Below, piece by piece: positions 30,575 through 40,900 of a stretch of DNA of 64,000 nt. The stretch is from positions 21,692,777-21,756,776 of the forward strand of contig NC_060063.1 of NCBI RefSeq assembly GCF_020283565.1, written 5' to 3'. Position 1 is the first letter of the stretch; each line of letters opens with the position of its first letter. Position numbers and translations under genes: made by a program. The stretch comes from Trifolium pratense (taxonomy: Eukaryota; Streptophyta; Magnoliopsida; Fabales; Fabaceae). The notes beneath the pieces are model-generated. The model had not been told where the DNA came from, did not search any database, and saw only the letters and a list, made by a program, of their open reading frames with translations.

Positions 30575-33500
30575 CCCTCCCATAAGGTGGAGCTTGGTAG
30601 ATATCGACCATGCCCAACTTGGCTAACAAAATACCAAACGGCTGAGGAAGGAGAGTCTTGGTGAAGAAATCGGCTATCTGGTCTTTGGAAGAAACAGGAA
30701 GAAGCTTCATGAGGCCTGCTTGTAACTTCTCACGCACAACATGGCAATCAATGTCAAGATGCTTGGTGCGTTCGTGGAACACGGGATTAGCAGCAATATG
30801 AAGCGCACTTTGGTTGTCGCAGTAGAGCACAGGAAGCTTGGAGCAAGTGACATGGAGGTCCTGAAGCAAATAAACAAGCCATTGGAGCTCGCAAGTGGCA
30901 GAGGCAAGGGCACGATACTCTGCCTCGGAGGAAGAACGAGCAACAGTGATTTGCTTCTTAGTGCGCCATGAAATGAGAGACTGGCCTAAGAAAAAACAGT
31001 GACCAGAGATAGAACGGCGTGAATCTTTGCACCCAGCCCAATCAGCATCAGAAAATCCCAAAATTTGAAGTGAAGAGGAGCGTGGAAAGAAGAGACCACG
31101 ACCAGGATAATTTTTGAGATATTTTAGAACACGCAGAGCTGCAGTATAGTGTGTATGAGTGGGCTTAGAAAGGAACTGGCTCAATTGTTGTGTGATGAAA
31201 GTGATGTCAGGACGAGTGGTGTTGAGATATAGTAAACGACCAACCAATCGTCTATAGGCAGAAATATCTTCAAATGGGGCACTGTTGTCAGCATGAAGTT
31301 TGATGGAAGCATCAGATGGTGTGGAAACTGGCTTAGCTCCAAGGAGGCCAGAATCAGTCAACAAGTCTAGACAATACTTCCGTTGGCACAAAGATATACC
31401 CTTAGCTGAATGTGCTACTTCAAGGCCTAAGAAATACTTTAATGTACCCAAATCCTTGATTTTGAAGGCATTGTGAAGAAGAGTTTTCACATAAGTGAAT
31501 TCTGCCATGTAATTCCCAGCAATAATGACATCATCTACATATACCAGCAACAATGTGAAGTGTGAAGCATCATGCTTAGTAAACAAAGAATGGTCTGAAT
31601 GGGCTTGTTTATAACCATGAGCAAGCAGAAGAGAAGTGAGTTTGGCGTACCACTGCCGGCTAGCCTGTTTAAGGCCATAAAGTGACTTAACCAGTTTACA
31701 AACTTTGTTAGGATCATTAGTAACACCAGGTGGAGGAGTCATGTACACATCTTCTTGCAAATCTCCATGGAGGAAAGCATTATTCACGTCCAATTGATGA
31801 AGAAACCAATTGTGAACAGATGCTAACGCAATAACCATTCTTACTGTGGTTAGTTTAGCCACTGGTGAAAAGGTGTCAAAATAATCCAAACCTTCAATTT
31901 GATTGAAGCCTTTAGCCACTAATCTGGCTTTATATCTCTCCACAGTGCCATCTGCATGGTGTTTAACTTTGTAGACCCATCTACAGCCAATTGGTTTCAC
32001 ATGATGAGGAAGGTCAACAAGATTCCAAGTACCAGTAGCCTCAAGAGCTTGCAGTTCAACTTGCATAGCTTGTTTCCAACAATCAAATTTGATAGCCTCA
32101 GCATAAGATTTGGGTTCAGTGTGTGTAGTCAGGGACAAAGCATAAAAACAATGAGGGTTAGACAAATTTTGATATGAAATGAAATGAGACATAGGATAAA
32201 CAATACCTGAAGATTTCATGGATGAGTGATCTAAAGCATTGCAGACATAGTCTTTTAGATAAGGAGGAATGTGTTTAAGTCTGGTAGAAGATCTATGAGA
32301 AGGAATGTTATCAGATGAAGATGAAGGTGAAGAGGTAGACACAACATTGTCATTAGACACAGAAACAGGAGGAGGAAAAGATGTGTTATTAGAGTTAGGA
32401 ATGGGAACAGCAGGACTGGGACATGATGGAATATAATCCCAATACGAAGTGGGATTAGAGATAGAGCTAGGATAGGGTAAGACATGTTCATGAAAGGTGA
32501 CATGTCTAGAGATAAAAATTTCTCTAGATGACAAATCATAAAGAACATAACCTTTGTAGCCTGACTTGTATCCTAAGAAAACAGATTTTCTAGCTCTAGG
32601 GTCAAGTTTAGTTCTATGAGCTGTGAGGGTAGTGGCATAACATAAGGAGCCAAACACTTTGAACAAGGACATATCAGGAATGGAATTGTGAAATAGCTGA
32701 AATGGTGACTTGTTGTGCAATGTAGGTGTAGTGATTCTGTTTATAAGGAAAGTAGCATATAATACTGCATAAGACCAGAAGGATTTTGGCAATTTGGATT
32801 GAAACAAAAGGGCACGACCTACATTCAGGAGGTGTTGATGTTTTCTTTCAACCCTCCCATTTTGTTGGGGTGTTTCAACGCAGGACTTTTGATGTAATAT
32901 GCCATGAGATGCATAAAAGGAGTCAAGTAAAAATTCTGGACCATTGTCACTTCTTATAGTTTTAGGGGTGATTTTGTGTTGAGTTTGAATAGAAAGGATA
33001 AAGTTTTGAACATGACTGGATACATCTGCTTTAGATTTTAGTAAGATGATCCAAGTATATCTGCTATAGTCATCAACTATAGTTAAGAAATATTTGTGAT
33101 TATGCACAGAAGTAATAGACAAGGGTCCCCATATATCAAAATGTAAAAGTTCAAAAATGGAACTGGAAATAGAAATACTATGAGGAAAAGTAAGTTTCTT
33201 TTGTTTTGCATAGTGACAAACATCACAAGCTGCTTTATTATCATTATGAATATCAGGGTACATTTGAGACATATGTGAAAGTCTTCTATGAGACAAATGG
33301 CCTAGCCTAAAGTGCCATAAGGCATTAGAAGGTATGATAGAAGTAGCATTAATACTACTGTTATTACAAACTGAATTGACACATTTATTTGCAGGAAAAG
33401 AAACTAAAGTTGGCATAGATGGATAAGCTCCATCAATCATCAATCTAAAGAGACCATCTGCTTGATCACTCGAACCAATCATCTTCTTGGAATTCAATTC

Positions 33501-34967
33501 CTGTATGACACATTTGTGAGAAGAAAATTGAACAGAACAAGCAAGATTAGCACACAATTTAGAAACAGAAATTAGATTAAGTCTAAAATCTGAAGAATAG
33601 AGCACATTTGTGAGATATAAATGGGGTGTGAAGTGAACATTACCAGCATACTTAACAATGACAGAGTTACCATTAGGCAAATTAACATGTATAGGCTTAA
33701 TTTTGTAAAAGGAACTAAACCAATTCAGAGAGGAACAAATGTGATCATTAGCACCAGAATCTATGAGCCAAAAGGTAGCATGAGATTGAATAGAACAAGA
33801 AACTATATTGTGGATAGATGATACAAAGTCAGAAGATGAAATTATACCTGTTTCATGAACTGAAGTGGTATGAATGTGGTTTGAGCTAGGGCCAACAGTA
33901 GGAGAGGCTGAGGGAATCAAATTAGTTTGCTGAAGCAAGTTCATAAGTTGATCATACTTCTCTTGAGAGATATTAGTACCAGAACTTGAAGCTACCAAAT
34001 CAGAGTTACCATTAGCAGTAGTAGAATCCACATTATCAGAATTAACCAAATTCACACCAGTATTGGATCGAATATTAGGATTTCCATGTTTCTTATAGCA
34101 CCAATCAACTGTGTGGCCATTCTTATCACAGAAAGTGCAATGCCTTGTATCACCCTTACCTTTTCCAGAGTTCATAGGTGATTTACCACGATTGAATGAC
34201 TTTCGTGCATCAGAGGCATTCACAAGGACATTGCTATCATCAGAATTAGGAACAACAGGAGCAATCATAGCATGATTACTTTCTTCTTGCACTACTAGAG
34301 AATATATTTTGTTAATAGTAGGCAAAGGATCCATCAAAAGGACTTGAGTCTTAACAACAGAAAAGTGATCATTCAGGCCAGTTAAGAATTGAATGATTTG
34401 ATCTTCTTCACGATAGGCACGTGCCGCGCGCATAGCATCGCAACGGCATGGATGCAGACAAGTACAGTGAGGTATGGGACGGTGCGAATTCAATTCCTCC
34501 CACAGAGCTCTCATATCAGTATAGTAATCAAGAACAGAGCGATTACCTTGCTTGAGAGTGTGAAGTGCAGAACGCAACGAAACAATACGAATCCGATCTG
34601 CTTTGGCGAAGCGTTCTTGAAGATCCTCCCAGGCATCAATGGCGTTTTCATGGAATACGAGTGTCTGAGCAATGGATTCCGAAACCGAGTTGATGATCCA
34701 TGAGTGTACAAGGTGATTACATCGTTCCCAAGCAGAACGATTCAGATCCAAAGCATCGGGAATAGGAATTGAACGATCGAGAAGCGCGAGCTTGTTCTTG
34801 GCGCCTAAAGAACGACGCATCGAACGACTCCATGCGAGGTAGTTGCCGCCGGTGAGTTGAGGAGTAACAGTCACCGAATTCGGTCCTTCACTAGGATGAA
34901 CATAGAGAAAGGAATCAGAATTGTTCGGTGGAATCGGAGCTGGAGTCGGAGCAACACGGGGAGGCAT
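30510..34967 (-). CDS. Copia gag-pol polyprotein, 1485 aa
   Basis: A single intact frame with gag (LTGGNYLAWSRSM block), CCHC knuckle CTFCDKNGHTVDWC starting at residue 277, protease IDSG with Asp403, integrase with WHFRLGH, CDVCHYAKQ, RSDNGPEF and TPQQNGRVERKHQ, RT with YVDD (first Asp 1145) and RNase H with DADWAGCKDSRRS and SSSEAEYRA. This is the order of Ty1-copia. The C-terminus runs about 22 codons into the 3' LTR. Its gag and PBS differ from element 1, so the two belong to separate copia lineages. Nothing in the coding sequence looks broken. Confidence 0.95.
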   Translation of the reverse strand: MPPRVAPTPAPIPPNNSDSFLYVHPSEGPNSVTVTPQLTGGNYLAWSRSMRRSLGAKNKLALLDRSIPIPDALDLNRSAWERCNHLVHSWIINSVSESIAQTLVFHENAIDAWEDLQERFAKADRIRIVSLRSALHTLKQGNRSVLDYYTDMRALWEELNSHRPIPHCTCLHPCRCDAMRAARAYREEDQIIQFLTGLNDHFSVVKTQVLLMDPLPTINKIYSLVVQEESNHAMIAPVVPNSDDSNVLVNASDARKSFNRGKSPMNSGKGKGDTRHCTFCDKNGHTVDWCYKKHGNPNIRSNTGVNLVNSDNVDSTTANGNSDLVASSSGTNISQEKYDQLMNLLQQTNLIPSASPTVGPSSNHIHTTSVHETGIISSSDFVSSIHNIVSCSIQSHATFWLIDSGANDHICSSLNWFSSFYKIKPIHVNLPNGNSVIVKYAGNVHFTPHLYLTNVLYSSDFRLNLISVSKLCANLACSVQFSSHKCVIQELNSKKMIGSSDQADGLFRLMIDGAYPSMPTLVSFPANKCVNSVCNNSSINATSIIPSNALWHFRLGHLSHRRLSHMSQMYPDIHNDNKAACDVCHYAKQKKLTFPHSISISSSIFELLHFDIWGPLSITSVHNHKYFLTIVDDYSRYTWIILLKSKADVSSHVQNFILSIQTQHKITPKTIRSDNGPEFLLDSFYASHGILHQKSCVETPQQNGRVERKHQHLLNVGRALLFQSKLPKSFWSYAVLYATFLINRITTPTLHNKSPFQLFHNSIPDMSLFKVFGSLCYATTLTAHRTKLDPRARKSVFLGYKSGYKGYVLYDLSSREIFISRHVTFHEHVLPYPSSISNPTSYWDYIPSCPSPAVPIPNSNNTSFPPPVSVSNDNVVSTSSPSSSSDNIPSHRSSTRLKHIPPYLKDYVCNALDHSSMKSSGIVYPMSHFISYQNLSNPHCFYALSLTTHTEPKSYAEAIKFDCWKQAMQVELQALEATGTWNLVDLPHHVKPIGCRWVYKVKHHADGTVERYKARLVAKGFNQIEGLDYFDTFSPVAKLTTVRMVIALASVHNWFLHQLDVNNAFLHGDLQEDVYMTPPPGVTNDPNKVCKLVKSLYGLKQASRQWYAKLTSLLLAHGYKQAHSDHSLFTKHDASHFTLLLVYVDDVIIAGNYMAEFTYVKTLLHNAFKIKDLGTLKYFLGLEVAHSAKGISLCQRKYCLDLLTDSGLLGAKPVSTPSDASIKLHADNSAPFEDISAYRRLVGRLLYLNTTRPDITFITQQLSQFLSKPTHTHYTAALRVLKYLKNYPGRGLFFPRSSSLQILGFSDADWAGCKDSRRSISGHCFFLGQSLISWRTKKQITVARSSSEAEYRALASATCELQWLVYLLQDLHVTCSKLPVLYCDNQSALHIAANPVFHERTKHLDIDCHVVREKLQAGLMKLLPVSSKDQIADFFTKTLLPQPFGILLAKLGMVDIYQAPPYGRVLEPIHTEASSDNKLNTTHAN

Positions 34968-35107
34968 GGTGAAAGTTCAACGAGATTGCAGAAAATTGAA
35001 GAAATCAATGGTGAATTGAGCAAGAAGCTCAAGGAAGAAGATGAAGATTGCAGCGGAAAACGGTTAGAAAACGGTTAGGATCGTAACAACCTTCCAATTG
35101 AAGGAAG

Positions 35108-35116
35108 CTGATACCA
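35108..35116 (-). other. Primer-binding site of copia element 2
   Basis: TGGTATCAG on the - strand directly abuts the 5' LTR and matches the 3' end of the initiator Met tRNA, the usual copia primer. Confidence 0.85.
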
Positions 35117-35320
35117 TATTATGAACAGAGAAAAAAGGGAACAAAAGTCATTCTTTCATTGATTTTGGAATGAATACAGTGTTAGTATATATACAGCAGC
35201 TAGGGTCTATACTAAGTATTGAATACACGCAAGTACATAATCCTGTACACTAAGGCTAATTAGCATGTGTGGTATTTAACTTGTTATCAGATGAAGCTTC
35301 AGTGTGTATAGGTTCCAATA
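35117..35320 (-). repeat. 5' LTR of copia element 2
   Basis: 204 bp, nearly identical to 30371-30574; ends at the target duplication GTTAG (35321). Confidence 0.92.
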
Positions 35321-35325
35321 GTTAG

Positions 35326-36073
35326 GTCTAAGTTATTTATACCTAACCTTGTGTAGAAAAAAGATTCAGATTGTGTAGAAATTTTCAATACTAAAACATT
35401 TCCAAAACAAAAACATTCAGACGTACTAATAGTGGTTCTAATTTTTTAGATTGCCTACTAAAGAGTAAAGACAACTTGGTCAGGCATGGTTCCCCAAATT
35501 AGCTTTTATGCACATTCAACATTTTAAATCTCTCATCCGACTTTGTAAAGACTTTTAAAGGTGTTCTTCAGGCTATTTGATTATCTTGTGCTTGGGTGAT
35601 TTGTAATGAAGGAAATAATAGAATTTTCAATCAACAATTTTCCACTCTTGCTCAGGTGGTTGATCGGATAAAGATTCTCGTTTGGCGGTGGTTGAAATTT
35701 GAATTTTTTGTCACTGGCACGAAAGTTAAATAAACTGAACTGCTGAAACCTCAACCTAGAAATTGAATTTTTCCAAATTTCTTTTGTAGAATCTTCTATT
35801 TCAATATATAGAATAAATATGTTGATCCACTATCCACTATGTGGATATTGAATTTTTTTGTCTCTGGTATAAAATTGCGAAAGTTCAATAAACCAAAACT
35901 ACTGAAACCTCATCTTGAAATTGATTTTTTTTTTGTTATAGGTGGGCATGTCACTTTGTTTGAGTGCATATTTTGTCTAATCTTTTGTATCAAATTAGTT
36001 GTTTCTTGGCAATTTTTGACACATCTTTTATCAGAATAGCTTTCTTTTCTTTTCTAGTTTAAAGACTTGTGCA
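35326..36073. other. Intergenic sequence
   Basis: AT-rich, with two diverged copies of a short stretch (AATTTTTTTGTC...ACTGAAACCTCA near 35700-35760 and 35850-35915), a sign of an old duplication. No gene seen. Confidence 0.35.
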
Positions 36074-36081
36074 TTCGCACG

Positions 36082-36604
36082 CAGTGGCGGCTCGCACACA
36101 TGTGCGAGGCGTGCGACGGCATCGGGCCTCAAAATTTTGAGGGCCTCAGTTCAAAATTTCGAGGTCCTATAATATTACTTATATATTATTTATACTTATA
36201 AAATATCATATGTATATTAATAGATAATTTTTTGGCCCTAAACTAATAGTTATATATTATTAATGTTCATAAAATATCATACGAGTATCAATAGATTAGT
36301 TAGCTATACTCGTAAATATAGTTTTAGTCCATTTTTATCTTTGCATAAAATTTAACCTTAGATTAGGAGATTCTTTTTTGACGTTATATACAAAGATAAT
36401 TATTTTGTATTTCTTATCTCATTTGATTTAATGTAATTGGTTTAATATTGATAATCTATATGTTTACAAAAATAAAAATGATTTTTTTATATTATACGCG
36501 ATTTAAATCGACAGTTTTTTTTTTAAAAAAAAATTAAATTTTTTATATTAAGGTGCCACTTTTATATTTTGCACAGAGCCTCCTAAAACCCGGAGACGCC
36601 CCTG
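36082..36604. mobile_element. Small hAT-type element
   Basis: Begins CAGTGGCGGCTC and ends GACGCCCCTG, imperfect inverted repeats, with the 8-bp duplication TTCGCACG on both sides (36074-36081, 36605-36612). The 523 bp have no coding capacity. GGGCCTC motifs occur near the left end, and CAGAGCCTCC near the right end. Confidence 0.82.
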
Positions 36605-37343
36605 TTCGCACGGGTGATTGACTTGTATTCGATATTTAAGTTTGTCATTATATTAAGATAGAAAAATTATTATATAATAGTATTTTTTTTATAAGTGTTA
36701 CTATATAATATTGTTAAAATATAAGTGAAACAATTGTGTTATTTCTTGTAAAACTTATTAAATGAATAAATTTGATTATAATTATCAATGACAAATATTT
36801 ATCCAATTTTTTATGTGTTAATGACAAATAATGGTCCCGTGTATGTTTTTTAGGGTAAATGCCTGTTTACCCCCCTGCAAAATTAGGGATTTTTCGTATA
36901 CTCCCTGCGCGGATTTTTTTTCCTGTTTACCCCCTGCAATTTAATTTATTTTTTTTTTCATTTTGCCCCCTAGATGGACAAGTGGGCATCTGACTGTGCA
37001 TCTTTGCTGACGTGACATGCATACGTGGAAATGCATTAAATTTATATTTATTTTTAAAAATCCACGTCAGTTAATTTTTTTTTTGTTAAAAAAGTAAATT
37101 ATTTTTTTGAAAAAAAATTCTTAAAACTTTAATTTTTTTTACTGCCAAAAAAAAATTCAAAAAATAATAATTTTTAAAAAAGCAAAATTCTTAAAACATT
37201 ATTATTCTTTTTTTAAGATTTTTATAAAATAATAAAAAATAAATATAACAAATAAATTTTAAAAATAATAAACTTATTTTTAAAAATTTACTTTCTATTC
37301 TTTTTACAAATTCATAAAAATTTAGTATTAATTTTTTTCTAGT

Positions 37344-37824
37344 TGGACTGGGCAATGGGCTTAAGAGAATATCCAGTAAGCCCAATTAGAGTAAAAAGAA
37401 TGATAAGCCCAAATCAACTAAACCCTAGAGCGTCCAATAGGCGATTAGAAGCTAAGGCGTGACTGGCAACCTTAAAGCAACGCCAAAGAGGGCGAATCCA
37501 ATGTTGCGGTAAATATCTTCCCCTTCCTGGTATCAACCGCTAACTTAAGAAAGAAGAAATAAACTTCTGGTAACTGCCATAGCTTGGAAACCAAGGCTCT
37601 CATCCCTATTTTCACGCTGCATCACCGAAGAAGATGCTAAGGACCGGATTTTCAGGAACCCTTGCTTGGAGAAGAAGACTAGAAGCTCTATAAATAGCTC
37701 CATACTTTCATTGGTAAAGGGATCGAATTCTGACTTATAAAACTCCCAGGGTTGTTGGGATTGAACTGAGTGTAATCACACCATTTGATCAATAATACAA
37801 ACCCCCTTGTTTTTTACCAGAACA
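37344..37824 (+). repeat. 5' LTR of Tat element A
   Basis: 481 bp, TGGACTGGGC to CCAGAACA. A CTATAAATA box at about 37691 is a likely promoter for the gag-pol transcript. Confidence 0.93.
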
Positions 37825-37827
37825 TTT

Positions 37828-37845
37828 TGGCGCCCACCGTGGGGC
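37828..37845 (+). other. Primer-binding site of Tat element A
   Basis: TGGCGCCCACCGTGGGGC, three bases after the LTR. Identical to the sites of Tat element B and of copia element 1. Confidence 0.75.
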
Positions 37846-37908
37846 TGCGGTAAAATCATTTGATCCCAGCCTATCACAGGAACTAGACGAAAAATCAAAC
37901 ATCTTCAC

Positions 37909-40900
37909 ATGGCTGGAGAACATGGAAACAACGATAGCTCTAGCGTTAACACCTTGCAAGCCGCCGTTGTAGAAATACGGCGCTTACAAACTCAGATTGC
38001 GGCCATCGAAGCCGAGAGAACTAATGAAAAAGAGAAAGCGAAATTGATTTCGGAGGAGGAGGAGGGGGAGGGCGTCATGGACGTACAGCCCTTAGCACAA
38101 CACTTGTGGGATGCCCAAGTGGTGGAAACAATCAAGGTTCCTCATCTTCCTACCTTCGACGGAAACACGGATCCAAGGGAACACCTGATGGCAATTGGAA
38201 CACAAACCGCCATAATCAACGCTCCGGAACATCTAAAGTGTAAACTACTAGCCGGCACCTTCAAGGATGTCGCCCTACGTTGGTACATGAACCTTCCAAA
38301 GAACTCAATTGAGAGTTATGCTGACTTTCATAAAAAATTTATTCACCAGTTCGCTGGATCGAAACACGTGAAAGTCACATCAACCAGTCTTTTCTCCATC
38401 CGCCAAAACCATGGCGAGTCATTGCGAAACTTCCTCGCCAGATTTAGCGAAGCCACCATCAAAGTCTCAAATCCAAATCAGGAGATGTTCGTGGCAGCCT
38501 TCCACAATGGGCTAAGAGCAGGACATTTCAACGAGTCCTTAGCCCAAAAGCCAGCCTCGTCAATGCAAGAGGTGAACAAGAGGGCGGAGTGTTATATCAA
38601 GGGCGAAGAAAGTAACGCCGAGAAAAGGCAAAGAGACGTTAAGGAGAAGGAATACGTGGGCCGTGCCACTAGAGCGCCCGAACACCCACGACCAAAAATG
38701 GGAGGCCACCAAGGAGACCCATGGCAGAGGCATCATGGGAAGCCCTACCGCCAACCGCCCAGAAGAGAATTCAGGAATCATCCCGCCAATGAAGACCTCA
38801 CGCCATTAAACGCCTCAAAAGTTTACGTCTTAAACGAAATTCTGGCCACTGGTTTGGCCAGCCTCCCCCCAAGGAGAACCAGTAACATTCCCATGGGGCT
38901 GGACGATAACGCCTGGTGCGCATATCACAGGTGTAGAGGTCACTCCACAGAAAAATGCTTCCGCTTAAGAGATTTAATCGAAGAACTGATAAAAAGCGGA
39001 CACCTTCGCAAATTCATTGACGACGCCGCCCAAGGGCGGGTTGTCGTGCCAAAAGTCCCCCGACAGGAGCCACGAGACCCTCCTGGGCCAAATAGAGAGC
39101 CTCCCAAGGGGAGAATCTCCGTGAATACAATAGCAGGAGGATTCTCAGGCGGGGGCGAATCAAGCTCAGCAAGGAAAAGGTATGTACGCCGAGCCATCTC
39201 GGAAATATACCTCGTAAGTCAACCCCAGCCATTAGACGTACCAGATTTGGCGTTCACTGCAAAGGATGGTATGGAGGTAGCACCTCATGACGATGATCCA
39301 TTAGTGATACAAGTCCAAATTTTGAACTGTGACGTAAAAAGGGTATTGATAGACTCAGGGAGTTCAGCGGACATTATGTACTGGGAAGCTTTCAAGGCCA
39401 TGCAATTGGCAGAAGAGCAACTGCAGCCATACTCCGGAACCCTGGTTGGGTTCTCTGGCGAACAGGTGGATGTAATGGGCTATGCCTCTCTTCTTACCAC
39501 GTTTGGAGAAGGCAGCAACGCCAAAACTATCAAGGTGCGATACCTGGTAGTTAAAACTCCTTTTACCTCCTATAATATTATTATAGGAAGGCCCGCCTTT
39601 AACACATTAGGGGCGGCCATGTCCACTCTATACCTAGCAATAAAATACCCCCTTGAGAATGGGGGAGTAGGAACAGTAAGGGGCGATCAGATTCTCGCCA
39701 AGAAATGCTACGAATCCAGCTTAAAGATACGACACCGAACTTCCAGCGCAAGCGGAAAATTCGAAAGAAAACAGGCCGCAATTCCAGGCGGCATAAACAT
39801 CATAGAGAGCGCAGATATGGATCCGAGGGAGGAATTTCAGGATCGAAGGGTAAGTCCTATAGAAGACTTGGAGCAGGTTCAAATTGGCAATGACCCACAC
39901 CAGACAACCAGCTTGGGAACAGCATTGCCCAGCGAAGAGAGGAGACGAATCATCAAAATCTTGAAGGATAACGCTGATCTATTCGCATGGAAGCCTTCGG
40001 ATATGCCAGGGATAGACGAAGGGGTGATAACACACAAACTTTCAATATCACCCAGCACAAAACCAGTTTCCCAAAGAAAAAGGAAGGTGGGGGAAGAAAG
40101 ACGAGTCGCTATAGCAGAAGAGGTAGAGAAACTAAAGGAAGCGGGATTCATCGAAGAAATAAAATACCCCTCATGGTTGGCAAATGTCGTCATGGTGAAA
40201 AAGGCCAACGGGAAGTGGAGAATGTGCGTGGATTTCACAGACTTAAACAAGGCGTGTCCCAAAGATCCATATCCCCTACCCAACATAGATAGGTTAATTG
40301 ATGGCGCCTCGGGGTGCAAGATGCTGAGTTTCATGGACGCCTACTCCGGATACAATCAAATAAAGATGAACCCCTCAGACGCCTGCCACACAACCTTTAT
40401 GTCGAACACATGCAATTTCTTTTACAACGTCATGCCTTTTGGATTGAAGAATGCGGGAGCAACATACCAAAGGTTGATGGACAGGGTTTTCGCCAAGCAA
40501 ATAGGGAAGAACTTAGAGGTATATATCGACGACATGGTAGTAAAAACTTCCGAGGGAAGTCGCCATGATGATGATCTGTTGGACATCATGGGATCAGTAA
40601 GAAAGTACAACATGAGACTAAACCCAGCAAAGTGTTCCTTTGGAGTACAAGCCGGAAAATTCTTAGGGTTTATGCTCACCAGCAGAGGAATAGAGGCTAA
40701 CCCCGAAAAATGCCAAGCCATCATAGACATGAGGAGCCCTACATCCGTGAAAGAAGTCCAAACCTTGACAGGCAGAATAGCGGCACTATCCAGATTTCTA
40801 TCATGCGCGGGCGAAAAGGGTTTCCACTTCTTCGCATCCCTTAGGAAAAATGAGAGATTCTCCTGGACACCAGAATGTGAAGAAGCCTTCAGACAACTAA

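Larger units (their letters stand above)
30371..35320 (-). mobile_element. Ty1-copia element 2, complete and young, with TA...TA ends
   Basis: 4950 bp with 204-bp LTRs differing at one position I could see (near 30419), flanked by the 5-bp duplication GTTAG (30366-30370, 35321-35325). In element orientation the LTR starts TATTGGAACC and ends CATAATA instead of TG...CA. The purine tract TTATGGGAGGG sits directly before the 3' LTR, and the primer-binding site TGGTATCAG directly after the 5' LTR, confirming the borders. One uninterrupted polyprotein frame is present. Confidence 0.94.
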
